A stretch of 64,000 nucleotides of DNA from Comamonadaceae bacterium (GCA_027483665.1 JAIXUC010000025.1:1-64000); one strand, 5' to 3'. Positions 9,926 to 18,898 are shown, numbered from the stretch's first letter. Notes: generated by a model from the letters alone, not told the origin. Numbers and translations: made by a program.

Positions 9926-11611
9926 ATGGACGAAGCAATGAAGACCGTCTTGGTTGGGGCAGCAGCAGCAGGTCTGGGGCTGGCCTTGCACAAGGGCATG
10001 CGACGACTGGCCCTGTCGCGGGCCAAACACCCCTCGCTGGGCGGCCACTCGCGCTGGGCCAAGCGGTTCGCTGGCTGGCTGCCCGGATACGCCTACGATG
10101 AGGCGCAATTCTTTAACGCTGATGACGCCGACGAAGCCACTGTGGCGCGGCGTCGTGCGGCTTTGCAGCGGCTGTCTACGGCTTATGCCGAGCGCTACGC
10201 CAAGTCTTTGGCGATGAGCGCCGAGTTGGCTGACGGCTTGGCTGACTTGCAGTTCACCTCGGCCTACCGAGTGCCTTTTCAATTCAGCCCCTACCTGCGC
10301 TCTCAACTGAAGACCGCGAGCGTGGTCACCGCGAGCGATGGCGTTCACTTCACCGATGCCGACGGGAACCGCTTTTACGACTTGACCGGGTCTTATGGCG
10401 TTAACGTGCTGGGCAACGATGTCTACAAGGTCACCATGGCCGAAGGCAGTGCGCTGGCCCAGCCGCTGGGTCCGGTGCTGGGGGCCTATCACCCTGTGGT
10501 GCTGGACAACATCGAGCGGCTTCGACGCATATCTGGTTTGGAACAGGTTTCCTTCCACATGTCCGGGACAGAAGCGGTCATGCAGGCCGTGCGGCTGGCT
10601 CGCTACCACACGGGTCGCAAGCACGTTGTGCGCTTTTGTGGGGCTTACCACGGTTGGTGGGAGGACGTTCAGCCGGGTCCCGGCAACCCCATGCCACCGC
10701 GTGAAACCTACACACTGCGCGATATGCACGAGCGGTCTCTGACAGTGTTGCGCAGCCGACGCGACATCGCCTGCGTGCTCATCAACCCGCTGCAAGCCCT
10801 GCACCCCAACAAGGCGGCACCTGGCGACTCGACCCTGGTGGACAGCAGCCGTCAGGCCGGCTACGACCGCGCCGCTTACACCGCTTGGCTCAAGGCCTTG
10901 CGTCAGGTTTGTACCGAACGCGGCATCGTGTTGATATTTGACGAAGTGTTCCTGGGCTTTCGCTTGGCGCAAGGAGGGGCGCAGGCGTACTTTGGCGTGC
11001 TGGCCGACATGGTGACCTACGGCAAAACGCTGGGTGGTGGTCTGCCTGTGGGTGTGGTGTGCGGTCGGCGCGCGCTGATGAAGCGCTTCCGGGAAGCCCA
11101 TCCTGCCGATGTCTGCTTTGCGCGAGGCACCTTCAATTCGCACCCCTACGTCATGGGTGCCATGAACGCTTTTCTGCGGCGACTCGACGAACCCGACACC
11201 CGCGCGCTCTATGAAGGGTTGGACGACCGTTGGAATGCCCACGCTGAACGCTTCAATGCCACCATGGCTTCGGAAGGCTTGCCCATTCGAGCAGTCAACA
11301 TGTCCAGTGTCTGGACCATCACCTACACCCAGCCATCGCGCTACAACTGGATGCTTCAGTACTACTTGCGTCTGGAAGGTTTGGGCTTGAGCTGGGTGGG
11401 TAGCGGGCGGCTGATTTTCAGCCTGAACTATCGCCATGAAGACGTGCAAGCAGTGATTGATCGGTTCGTAGCCGCAGGTCGGGCCATGCAAGCGGACGGT
11501 TGGTGGGCACAGGGCTTGACGCTGGACAACAAGGGAATTCGCCGGCGCATCGGCCGCGAGCTGTTGAGCCAGCTGTTCAAGCGCTTTGCACTTGTTAGCC
11601 CGAAAGGCTAG
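9926..11611 (+). CDS. Class III PLP aminotransferase, glutamate-1-semialdehyde aminomutase-like, with N-terminal extension
   Basis: A 561-residue fold-type I PLP enzyme related to GSA aminomutase and class III transaminases. Visible motifs are the phosphate-binding MSGTEAVMQAVRLAR, GAYHGWW, the aspartate in IFDEVFLGFR, and the PLP lysine in TYGKTLGGGLPVG (about residue 367). About 130 residues precede the usual core. They begin with a hydrophobic stretch (VLVGAAAAGLGLAL) that could anchor the protein in the membrane. The start is the ATG with GGAG eight bases upstream. True HemL has no such extension, so this is probably a paralogue with another amino-group substrate. Neighbouring lipid genes suggest a lipid-related role, which is inference. 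Confidence 0.8.
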   Translation: MDEAMKTVLVGAAAAGLGLALHKGMRRLALSRAKHPSLGGHSRWAKRFAGWLPGYAYDEAQFFNADDADEATVARRRAALQRLSTAYAERYAKSLAMSAELADGLADLQFTSAYRVPFQFSPYLRSQLKTASVVTASDGVHFTDADGNRFYDLTGSYGVNVLGNDVYKVTMAEGSALAQPLGPVLGAYHPVVLDNIERLRRISGLEQVSFHMSGTEAVMQAVRLARYHTGRKHVVRFCGAYHGWWEDVQPGPGNPMPPRETYTLRDMHERSLTVLRSRRDIACVLINPLQALHPNKAAPGDSTLVDSSRQAGYDRAAYTAWLKALRQVCTERGIVLIFDEVFLGFRLAQGGAQAYFGVLADMVTYGKTLGGGLPVGVVCGRRALMKRFREAHPADVCFARGTFNSHPYVMGAMNAFLRRLDEPDTRALYEGLDDRWNAHAERFNATMASEGLPIRAVNMSSVWTITYTQPSRYNWMLQYYLRLEGLGLSWVGSGRLIFSLNYRHEDVQAVIDRFVAAGRAMQADGWWAQGLTLDNKGIRRRIGRELLSQLFKRFALVSPKG

Positions 11612-11637
11612 CCAAGCGCAAAGCCGCTGAACGTTGG

Positions 11638-12258
11638 TCAGCTCTGCTGGTGGCTGACGTCGTGATCGCGCCGGGGGTCGATCAGCTCGCCGCGCAGCAA
11701 GTACAGCGGTGCCTTCGCGTAGAGCTTGATGTCGTGGAACGGGTCCGTGATGATTTTGGTAGCCCAGACCAAGCCCGATTGCACATCTTTGATGAAGAAC
11801 AAGTGCATGGTTCGAAACAGCAGGCCGCCCACACCGAGGGCCAACCACATCAGACCCACATCGTGTACGAAGCCGGCCAAGCCGACGGCAGGCTCGATCA
11901 GGCCGAACAAATCGGGTTGAATCCACAGCAGCGCAGGCGAGATCGCCCAGATTGCCATCAACACCACCTTGCGGCGCAGGTTGTAGCCCACCTTGATTTC
12001 CTCTTTGTGTTCGTGCGTGGCTTGGTTGACGTGGTCATAGCCCTTCGGTTCAAAGAAGAAATGGCCCGCTTGGCGGCTGGTCATGGACACCAACCACGCC
12101 AGCAAGGCCGCGGCCGCAGGGTCTACAAACAACAGCCCATAAGCGATGACAAAGCAGGTTGCACTCAGCAGGTGCAGGCATTGGTTGATGCGGCTGTGGT
12201 GGTAGTAACGGTGGTCGTCCCAACGCTGGATCGCCAGTTCTTCAGAGAAAGTTCGCAT
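11638..12258 (-). CDS. Multi-pass membrane protein resembling the Mpo1/DUF962 family
   Basis: A 206-residue protein with about four hydrophobic segments and a His-rich pattern. The two most telling stretches are YYHHSRINQCLHLL near residue 20 and QAGHFFFEPKGYDHVN near residue 65. They match by eye the two conserved His motifs of DUF962/Mpo1 proteins (F-x-HH-x-x-x-N-x-x-x-H and GH-x-x-x-E). Yeast Mpo1 is an iron dioxygenase that shortens 2-hydroxy fatty acids. The similarity is motif-level only, so function is not assigned. The start has a good AGGAG site (ACAGGAGCTTCC before the ATG). It is convergent with the aminotransferase and divergent from the glycosyltransferase. Confidence 0.55.
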   Translation of the reverse strand: MRTFSEELAIQRWDDHRYYHHSRINQCLHLLSATCFVIAYGLLFVDPAAAALLAWLVSMTSRQAGHFFFEPKGYDHVNQATHEHKEEIKVGYNLRRKVVLMAIWAISPALLWIQPDLFGLIEPAVGLAGFVHDVGLMWLALGVGGLLFRTMHLFFIKDVQSGLVWATKIITDPFHDIKLYAKAPLYLLRGELIDPRRDHDVSHQQS

Positions 12259-12388
12259 GGAAGCTCCTGTCATGTGGTTTGTTGGCTGCGCTGCCCTAGA
12301 GTGCAAGACCAAGGCTGGAGGATCGTGCGAGCCGATGAAAGCGTGATGACACAACCGTGACTTGGTGAATGACACCATGGCGGTGATC

Positions 12389-12448
12389 GTGTGACAGCGT
12401 GAAGGCAGCGAGCGGCTGTCACACTTTCGTTGCAAGCCGCTGTCACAG
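12389..12448. promoter_or_regulatory. Three copies of an 8-bp TGTGACAG site before the glycosyltransferase gene
   Basis: TGTGACAG at 12390-12397 and its reverse complement CTGTCACA at 12416-12423 and 12440-12447 fall within 60 bases. The first two form a perfect 10-bp inverted repeat (12389-12398 and 12415-12424); the last two are direct repeats 24 bases apart. The cluster ends eight bases before the glycosyltransferase ATG and could also serve the divergent membrane-protein gene. A further copy lies upstream of ugd at 16367-16374. Binding protein unknown. The half-site resembles a Pho-box half, but the 11-base spacing of a Pho box is absent. Confidence 0.5.
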
Positions 12449-12455
12449 TTCACTT

Positions 12456-13670
12456 ATGAATGAGCCACCAGATAGCACCTTGGTTGTCGACGAAACGCCA
12501 GCAACGCTTCGGCGCTTGCGGGTGGCCGTGGTCACGGAGACCTTTCCGCCAGAAGTCAACGGCGTAGCCCGCACCATTTCACGGGTGGTGGACGGTTTGC
12601 GCTCTCGCGGCCATGACGTTCAGCTGATCAGACCGCGCCAAGTGGTGGATGCTGGGCGTCAGTTGCCGGGATCTGAGGAACAAGTGCTCACCCGCGGTCT
12701 GCCGATCCCGGGCTATCCCGACATGCGCATGGGTATGCCGTCTAAGCGGGCGTTGATGAACTTGTGGAAACTGCGCCGCCCTGATGTGGTGTATGTCGCG
12801 ACCGAAGGCCCTCTGGGTTGGTCGGCCCTGCAAACCGCGCGTTCGCTGCGGGTACCGGTAGCCTCTGAGTTTCGAACCAACTTTCATGCCTACGCGCAGC
12901 ACTACGGCGTGGGGTGGTTACAGCGCCCCATGCTGGCTTACCTGCGCAAGTTCCACAACCGCACCCAAGTGACCATGGTGCCTACCGCAGGGCTGAAAAA
13001 AGAATTGACCCCACACGGATTTGAGCGCCTCGAGGTGGTGCAACGCGGGGTGGATACGGACTTGTTTCACCCGGGCCAACGCAGGGAAGACTTGCGACAG
13101 TCATGGGGCGCAGCGCCTGCCGATCCGGTGGTGGTCTGTGTTGGGCGACTTGCCGCAGAGAAGAACCTGATGCTCTTGGCAGAAGCCTTTGAGGCCTTTC
13201 GAGCAGGGGTGCCCCATGCTCGACTGGTTGTGGTCGGTGACGGACCACATCGAGAACAGCTTCAAGCGCGTGCTCCCTATGCCCACTTTGCTGGCTCGCG
13301 CACCGGTGACGACCTTGCTGCGCACTACGCCAGCGCCGACTTGTTCTTCTTTCCCAGCGTCACGGAAACGTTTGGGAACGTCACGCTCGAGGCGATGGCC
13401 AGCGGCCTGCCGGTCTTGGCCTACAACTACGCCGCTGCGGCCCAGGTGATTGACCATGGGCGCAATGGCTGGTTGGTGCCCTTCGATGATGCCGCGGCCT
13501 ACGTTCAAACCGCAGCCAAGCTGCACAGTGCCTCGGCAGATTGGAAGGCTCATGGCGCGCAGGCGGTGCAGGCCGCAGCCCGCAACGCCTGGGACAGCAT
13601 CATCAGCCAGATTGAGCGTGTGCTGCGGCAGGTGTTGAGCGATGCCAATGCCAGGTCAGTGCGCCCATGA
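12456..13670 (+). CDS. GT4-family glycosyltransferase, lipid- or mannosyl-transferase type
   Basis: A 404-residue GT-B glycosyltransferase. The N-terminal domain opens LRVAVVTETFPPEVNGVART, as in bacterial mannosyl- and glycolipid transferases. The C-terminal domain has VVCVGRLAAEKNL, VVVGDGPHR and the nucleotide-sugar motif FFPSVTETFGNVTLEAMASG with the E-x7-E pattern. Such enzymes act at the inner membrane, often adding sugars to diacylglycerol or phosphoinositides. The acceptor cannot be read from sequence. A nearby UDP-glucose dehydrogenase could supply UDP-glucuronate, which is inference. The start (MNEPPDS) is the ATG at 12456. The 3' end overlaps lplT by 68 bases in the convergent direction. 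Confidence 0.85.
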   Translation: MNEPPDSTLVVDETPATLRRLRVAVVTETFPPEVNGVARTISRVVDGLRSRGHDVQLIRPRQVVDAGRQLPGSEEQVLTRGLPIPGYPDMRMGMPSKRALMNLWKLRRPDVVYVATEGPLGWSALQTARSLRVPVASEFRTNFHAYAQHYGVGWLQRPMLAYLRKFHNRTQVTMVPTAGLKKELTPHGFERLEVVQRGVDTDLFHPGQRREDLRQSWGAAPADPVVVCVGRLAAEKNLMLLAEAFEAFRAGVPHARLVVVGDGPHREQLQARAPYAHFAGSRTGDDLAAHYASADLFFFPSVTETFGNVTLEAMASGLPVLAYNYAAAAQVIDHGRNGWLVPFDDAAAYVQTAAKLHSASADWKAHGAQAVQAAARNAWDSIISQIERVLRQVLSDANARSVRP

Positions 13671-14916
13671 ACGCGGCGATACCCAGGCCCCAGATGGCCA
13701 TGATCCAAAGAATGGGCCAGTCCAGCGCCAGCAATGCCGCGTAGACCGCCAACATCACCAGCACGCTCAAGTTTTCATTGAAGCCCTGCACGGCTATTGA
13801 GCGGCCGGCCGTCAACAGCACATAGCCGCGGTGTTGCAGCAATGCGTTCATCGGAACCACCAACACACCGCCCAAGGCGCCCAAGGCGCCAAGCCCCAGC
13901 GCCGCCACCCACAGCCCACCCACGGCGCCCAGCGCTCCCACGGCGGGCACGAGCAAACCCAAAGCAATGCCCATTGGCAGCACCTTGTTGGCCAAGCCCA
14001 GCGGAATGCCTTGACCCGCCCACGCCGCGCCTGCAATGACGCCGATGGCCACAGCCGCTTGCAGATAGGCAGCCTCATCCAAGCTCAAACCCAGGTGGTC
14101 CGTGGCCCAACGCAGGACCGCAAACTGCAAGGTGGCACCAAAGCCCCAAAAAACCGTCGTCACCGCCAGTGATAGACCGCCGTCACGGTCTCGCCACAAG
14201 ATGTTGTTTGCAAGTCGAAAGTCGCGTACCAAGGTCGACAGCGCCGCCAGCCCGCGCAGCCGAACGAGCGCATAGCGGCGCCCGGAATCCGGTATGCCCA
14301 GGTTGAGTAAAGCCGCAAGGCCGTAACCGGCAAGAAGCGCCAGCAGAGAGGTGCTGTATCCGGTGTGCAGCGCCAACCAGCCTGACGTCACCATGGGGTC
14401 TGCCCCATTGGTGCCGGGAGGCGTCTGTGTCGACCAGTCCAACCAGTACTGCGTGACCAGAAAGCCCCCAATCACAGTGCCCATCAATGCAGCACAAACG
14501 ACGCTCACTTCGATCCAAGCATTGGCGCGGACCAGCCCCTCAGGCGGGACGATTTCTGTGATCAGTCCGTACTTGGCGGGTGCGTAGGCCGCTGCGCCTA
14601 AGCCGACGATGGCAAAGCACAGCAGCGGGTGCGCGCCCGACAGCAAGCCGAACACCCCCACCACCTTGAGCAGGTTCATCCACATCATGAGCCTGCCCTT
14701 GGGCAAGGCGTCAGCCAGCACACCCACGCCGGGTGCCAGCAGCACGTAAGCCAAGGTGAAACAAAACTTCAGAAGTGGTGCCCACCACCCAGGGTGGCCT
14801 TGTTCGATCAACAGCGCAATCGCCACGATCAGCAGCGCGTTATCGGCCAGTGCCGATGCGAACTGCGCACCGATGATCACGTGAAAGCCCCGCGGCAGGG
14901 GCGCACGCGGAACCAT
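13603..14916 (-). CDS. lplT: Lysophospholipid transporter LplT (MFS)
   Basis: A 437-residue major-facilitator protein of about 12 membrane segments. The N-terminus (GFHVIIGAQFASALADNALL) and the block PAKYGLITEIVPPEGLVRANAWIE are characteristic of LplT, which flips lysophosphatidylethanolamine across the inner membrane for reacylation. It starts three bases after the ugd stop, so the two are probably co-transcribed. The acyltransferase partner Aas is not in the window. Its closeness to psd and the glycosyltransferase supports a phospholipid theme for this stretch. Confidence 0.88.
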   Translation of the reverse strand: MVPRAPLPRGFHVIIGAQFASALADNALLIVAIALLIEQGHPGWWAPLLKFCFTLAYVLLAPGVGVLADALPKGRLMMWMNLLKVVGVFGLLSGAHPLLCFAIVGLGAAAYAPAKYGLITEIVPPEGLVRANAWIEVSVVCAALMGTVIGGFLVTQYWLDWSTQTPPGTNGADPMVTSGWLALHTGYSTSLLALLAGYGLAALLNLGIPDSGRRYALVRLRGLAALSTLVRDFRLANNILWRDRDGGLSLAVTTVFWGFGATLQFAVLRWATDHLGLSLDEAAYLQAAVAIGVIAGAAWAGQGIPLGLANKVLPMGIALGLLVPAVGALGAVGGLWVAALGLGALGALGGVLVVPMNALLQHRGYVLLTAGRSIAVQGFNENLSVLVMLAVYAALLALDWPILWIMAIWGLGIAAFMGALTWHWHRSTPAAAHAQSG

Positions 14917-14919
14917 CTG

Positions 14920-16290
14920 TCAAATACCGCTTCGCCTGCCGATGCCCACGTACTGAAAGCCCGCCTCGCGCATTTGTGCAGGGTCGTACAGGTTGCGGCC
15001 GTCGAAGATCACCTGTTGGCGCATGGCCTGCGCAAGCGCTTCGAAGTCCGGGCTGCGGTAGGCCTTCCATTCGGTCACGATCACCAAGGCATCCACGCCG
15101 GCAACGGCGTCTTGTGGACTGAAGCACAAACTCAGCCGGGTCAGCAGATCAGCATGGTCCTGAAGGTCGGCATTGAGTTGCTCGCGGGCATTGGCCATGG
15201 CGACCGGATCGTGGGCCAGCACGCGCGCTCCTCGCTCCAGCAGACCACGCACCACCACCCGGCTGGGTGCCTCGCGCATGTCATCGGTGTCGGGCTTGAA
15301 GGCCAAGCCCCAGACGCCGAAAGTCAGCCCTCGCAAATCATCACCAAACCGTTCCACCACGCGCTGCAACAAGATGGACTTCTGCGCTTGGTTCACACGC
15401 TCCACCGCCTGGACAACCTGCATATCCAAACCGTGTAACTTGGCCGTGCTCACCAAGGCCTGCGTGTCCTTTGGAAAGCAACTTCCGCCATAGCCGGTCC
15501 CGGCGTACAGAAAGCTTTGACCAATCCGCTCATCGGACCCAATGCCACGGCGCACAGCATCGACATCGGCTCCCACTGCATCGGCCAAGTTGGCAATTTC
15601 GTTCATGAAAGAGATTCGGGTAGCGAGCATCGCGTTAGCCGCGTATTTGGTGAGCTCAGCGCTGCGCCGATCCATGTAGAGGGTGCGCTCATGGTGCCGA
15701 TTGAACGGCGCGTACAAGCGCGACAACAGGGTGCGTGCGCGCTGGCCGACTTCGGTGCTGTCGCAGCCGATCACCACCCGGTCTGGGCGCATGAAGTCTC
15801 CAATCGCCGCGCCTTCTTTCAGGAACTCCGGGTTCGACACCACAGCAAAGCCGAGGTCTGCTCGCTGGCGCTGCTGCAGCGCATCTGCCACCACCCCCTC
15901 GACCTGATCACCGGTGCCCACCGGCACGGTCGACTTGTTGACGACGACCTTGAAGTCTTCCATTTGGCCGCCAATCGTCGCTGCGACTGCCAACACCTGG
16001 GACAGGTCCGCTGAGCCATCCTCAGCAGGGGGCGTACCGACGGCGATGAAAAGCAAGTCACCGTGTGCCACAGCCGCAGCTGCATCGCTGGTGAATGAAA
16101 GACGACCCGCAGCAACATTGCCGCGCACCATGTCTGACAAGCCGGGCTCGTGGAATGGGATCTCCGCTGCTAACAAACGCTCGATTCTTGCGGCATCAAT
16201 GTCAACGCAGACGACTTGGTTGCCCAACTCTGCAAGACATGTTCCCGAAACCAACCCGACGTAGCCGACCCCAAAAACCGTGACTTTCAT
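14920..16290 (-). CDS. ugd: UDP-glucose 6-dehydrogenase
   Basis: Oxidises UDP-glucose to UDP-glucuronate in two NAD-dependent steps; the product feeds polysaccharides, lipid A modification or glycolipids. The 456-residue protein has the N-terminal Rossmann motif [17 protein letters not shown] (7-23), the central [16 protein letters not shown] block, the catalytic [11 protein letters not shown] (Cys271) and the C-terminal UDP-binding domain with [17 protein letters not shown]. It begins with the first ATG. The 132-bp gap to the upstream phoH gene holds a TGTGACAG site at 16367-16374 and a TGTCATG/CATGACA inverted repeat. Confidence 0.96.
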   Translation of the reverse strand: MKVTVFGVGYVGLVSGTCLAELGNQVVCVDIDAARIERLLAAEIPFHEPGLSDMVRGNVAAGRLSFTSDAAAAVAHGDLLFIAVGTPPAEDGSADLSQVLAVAATIGGQMEDFKVVVNKSTVPVGTGDQVEGVVADALQQRQRADLGFAVVSNPEFLKEGAAIGDFMRPDRVVIGCDSTEVGQRARTLLSRLYAPFNRHHERTLYMDRRSAELTKYAANAMLATRISFMNEIANLADAVGADVDAVRRGIGSDERIGQSFLYAGTGYGGSCFPKDTQALVSTAKLHGLDMQVVQAVERVNQAQKSILLQRVVERFGDDLRGLTFGVWGLAFKPDTDDMREAPSRVVVRGLLERGARVLAHDPVAMANAREQLNADLQDHADLLTRLSLCFSPQDAVAGVDALVIVTEWKAYRSPDFEALAQAMRQQVIFDGRNLYDPAQMREAGFQYVGIGRRSGI

Positions 16291-16422
16291 TCATCGTCCT
16301 GCTGTCATGTTTGATGCAAGCTTGCCGCCAGTTCATGACACGGACGTGATGAAGAAAGGTATGTTCTGTGACAGACCCAAAGAAGGTTCCTCACCCGGTC
16401 ACTTGGATCACGCAAGCAATTC

Positions 16423-18180
16423 TCAGAGCACTTCGCTGGCGAAGTCGGCCAGCCTGGAGCGTTCGCCACGGGCCAAGGTGATGTGCCCGCTGTGGGGCCA
16501 GCCTTTGAACTTGTCGACAGCAAAAGTCAGGCCCGAGGACCCTTCTGTCAGGTAGGGCGTGTCGATCTGCGCCAAGTTACCCATGCAGATGATTTTGGTA
16601 CCTGGGCCCGCGCGGGTGACCAGGGTCTTCATCTGTTTGGGCGTGAGATTTTGTGCCTCATCGATGATCACGTACTTGTTGAGGAAGGTGCGCCCGCGCA
16701 TGAAGTTCATGCTCTTGATCTTGATGCGGCTTCGAATCAAGTCGTTAGTGGCTGCCCGCCCCCATTCGCCGGCACTGGTGTCGGTTTTGGCAAGCACTTC
16801 CAGGTTGTCGTCCAACGCCCCCATCCACGGGCCCATTTTTTCTTCCTCAGAGCCAGGCAGAAAGCCGATGTCTTCGCCTACGCTGACAGTGGCTCGCGTC
16901 ATGATGATTTCGGTGTAGCGGCGGTCGTCCAGTACCTGTGTCAATCCGGCCGCCAGCGCCATGAGCGTCTTGCCGGTGCCGGCGGTACCGGCAAGTGTGA
17001 CGAAATCAATCTCAGGGTCCATGAGCAAGTTCATGGCGAAGTTCTGCTCCCGGTTGCGCGTCGTCACGCCCCACACTGCGTTCTTCAGGTGCGTGAAATC
17101 CCGCAAGGTCTTGAGCACAGCAGTCTTGCCGCGGATCTCTGTGATGCGTGCATAAAGACTCGGTTCACCGGGGGCTTCGAAGTACACAAATTGGTTGATC
17201 AGCAAGCTGCTGACGATGGGTCCGGTGATGCGGTAGAACGTATGGCTGCCGCTTTGCCAACTCTCCACGGTTTTGCTCTGGCGCGTCCAGAAGTCAGTGG
17301 GCAGAGCCAGCGAGCCGCTGTAGAGCAGGTCGCCATCTTCCAGAGCCTTGTCGTTTTGGTAGTCCTCGGTGGGCAAGCCCAAAGCCCGCGCCTTGACCCG
17401 CATGTTGATGTCTTTTGACACCAGAACCACGTCGCGCTGCGGCGCAGCAGTTTCCCTGCTCAGTTTGGCGTGGTGTTGTCGCAAGGCCTCGACAACAGCC
17501 AGGATTTGGTTGTCCGCTTTGCCCTGAGGCAAGCTCATTGGCAAGCTGACATCCAACGCTTGGGTTTGAAAAAACAGCTTTCCTGCGGCTTCCGTGTGTC
17601 CCGTCTTGCCCAGGGCCAGGCCGCTTGTGATGTCCTCACCATGAACAGCAGCCAAGGCGTCCAGTGTTCGGCTGGTCTGGCGAGCGTTGCGGGCCACCTC
17701 GGTCATGCCCTTTTTGTGCCCGTCGAGCTCTTCCAGCACGATCATCGGCAAGTAAATGTCGTGTTCCTCAAATCGGAACAGACACATCGGGTCGTGCAGC
17801 AAGACATTGGTGTCCAGCACAAACAGCTTGGGATTGGCAGTTCGCTCAGTTCTGCGGCTGCGCACAGACCGGGCTGGCTTGTTGGCAGCTGGGGTTGGCT
17901 TGGGGACAGTCGTGGTTACTGCTGGCGACTCTCGCTTGACACCCAAACCTGTCCGGATGGGCAGGCGCGCCCCACTGGCCGCCCTCAGTTCGGCCGTATC
18001 CGAACTGGGCGCTTGGACATCGGCTCCTAGGGCATCGCCGTAGGGAGCATCCAGAGAAAGCACATCACCCTTTTGGGCCCTTCCTTTTTTAGTGTCACGA
18101 CCCGAGGCCTTTGGCTGCACATCGAAGGCTTGCGGGGCGAGAAGTGCTGCGCGCTTGGTCGGAGGGGAGGGAAGAGGCAT
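16423..18180 (-). CDS. PIN domain-PhoH family ATPase
   Basis: A 585-residue protein joining an N-terminal PIN ribonuclease domain (FVLDTNVLLHDP at about 120-131, with the expected first acidic residue) to a C-terminal PhoH ATPase (Walker A GTAGTGKT at about 398-405, Walker B YVIIDEAQN). PIN-PhoH proteins (PhoH2) are ATP-dependent RNA helicases/ribonucleases. The first 110 residues are low-complexity and basic. The start MPLPSPPTKRA at 18180 was preferred; an in-frame upstream ATG adds 17 residues. It stands alone, not with ybeY, so it is PhoH2 rather than PhoH1/YbeZ. Confidence 0.88.
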   Translation of the reverse strand: MPLPSPPTKRAALLAPQAFDVQPKASGRDTKKGRAQKGDVLSLDAPYGDALGADVQAPSSDTAELRAASGARLPIRTGLGVKRESPAVTTTVPKPTPAANKPARSVRSRRTERTANPKLFVLDTNVLLHDPMCLFRFEEHDIYLPMIVLEELDGHKKGMTEVARNARQTSRTLDALAAVHGEDITSGLALGKTGHTEAAGKLFFQTQALDVSLPMSLPQGKADNQILAVVEALRQHHAKLSRETAAPQRDVVLVSKDINMRVKARALGLPTEDYQNDKALEDGDLLYSGSLALPTDFWTRQSKTVESWQSGSHTFYRITGPIVSSLLINQFVYFEAPGEPSLYARITEIRGKTAVLKTLRDFTHLKNAVWGVTTRNREQNFAMNLLMDPEIDFVTLAGTAGTGKTLMALAAGLTQVLDDRRYTEIIMTRATVSVGEDIGFLPGSEEEKMGPWMGALDDNLEVLAKTDTSAGEWGRAATNDLIRSRIKIKSMNFMRGRTFLNKYVIIDEAQNLTPKQMKTLVTRAGPGTKIICMGNLAQIDTPYLTEGSSGLTFAVDKFKGWPHSGHITLARGERSRLADFASEVL

Positions 18181-18229
18181 GACGAAAGTAGTCCTCGTGA
18201 TTTGCGGTGGGTGGTGCTGCGGAGCCAAC

Positions 18230-18260
18230 AAAAAAGCCGTTCCAACAGGGGAACGGCTTT
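18230..18260 (-). terminator. Rho-independent terminator downstream of bcp
   Basis: AAAGCCGTTCC (18233-18243) pairs with GGAACGGCTTT (18250-18260). Read on the minus strand the stem is followed by six T. It lies about 160 bases past the bcp stop and just before the phoH start. Confidence 0.8.
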
Positions 18261-18421
18261 AGCGGGTGTGAGCAGGTAAGGACGGGAGGGCGCAGTGCTC
18301 AAACACATCTTGAAGCTTGTACCACACGAGGGCGTACTGCTGGTGAATGGAGGCTGCAGTTCATTGAGCTGGCCCTTCGAGAAGGCTACAAGACGCAGCG
18401 CAACCAGCTACTTCGGGTGCT

Positions 18422-18898
18422 TCACCCGGCTTTCTTCAACGTCTTGACTGCCTTCAAAACTTCTTCAACGTGCCCTGGAACTTTCAGGCCGCGCCATTCC
18501 GCCTTCAGCACCCCGTCAGCGCCTATGAGAAAGGTACTGCGCTCGATGCCTTTTACTTTTTTGCCGTACATGATTTTGTTTTTGACCACCCCGAACATGT
18601 GGCACATCTTTTCTTCGGTGTCAGCAATCAACTCAAACGGCAGTTCCAACTTGGTCTTGAACTCATCGTGAGATTTCATGTTGTCGCGAGAAACGCCAAA
18701 CACCGCCGCGCCGGCTTTTACAAAGTCGGTGTATTTGTCTCGGAACTGCATCGCCTCCGTGGTGCACCCTGGGGTGTTGTCTTTCGGATAGAAGTACAGC
18801 ACCAACATTTTGCCGAGATGCGAATCGTTGGTGACTTTGATACCACCAGTAGCCACGGCTTCAAATTCGGGGATAGGCTTGTTGACAACAATCGCCAT
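18422..18898 (-). CDS. bcp: Thiol peroxidase of the Bcp/PrxQ type
   Basis: A 158-residue peroxiredoxin that reduces hydroperoxides in the cytoplasm. The thioredoxin-like core has LVLYFYPKDNTPGCTTEA, with peroxidatic Cys45. In E. coli Bcp a second cysteine sits five residues later; here that position is Met50. The only other cysteine I see is Cys99 (KMCHMFG), so it may be a 1-Cys form or use Cys99. It starts at MAIVVNKPIPEF. A terminator lies downstream. It is upstream of, and in the same direction as, phoH. Confidence 0.93.
   Translation of the reverse strand: MAIVVNKPIPEFEAVATGGIKVTNDSHLGKMLVLYFYPKDNTPGCTTEAMQFRDKYTDFVKAGAAVFGVSRDNMKSHDEFKTKLELPFELIADTEEKMCHMFGVVKNKIMYGKKVKGIERSTFLIGADGVLKAEWRGLKVPGHVEEVLKAVKTLKKAG

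Noticed and set aside
9878-11926. A 682-codon open frame antisense to the class III aminotransferase gene
   Set aside because: The plus strand has intact PLP-enzyme motifs; the antisense frame shows no family motif and is a by-product of GC-rich codon use.
12416-12447. A Pho box upstream of the glycosyltransferase
   Set aside because: The CTGTCA half-sites are 24 bases apart, not the 11 needed for tandem PhoB binding.
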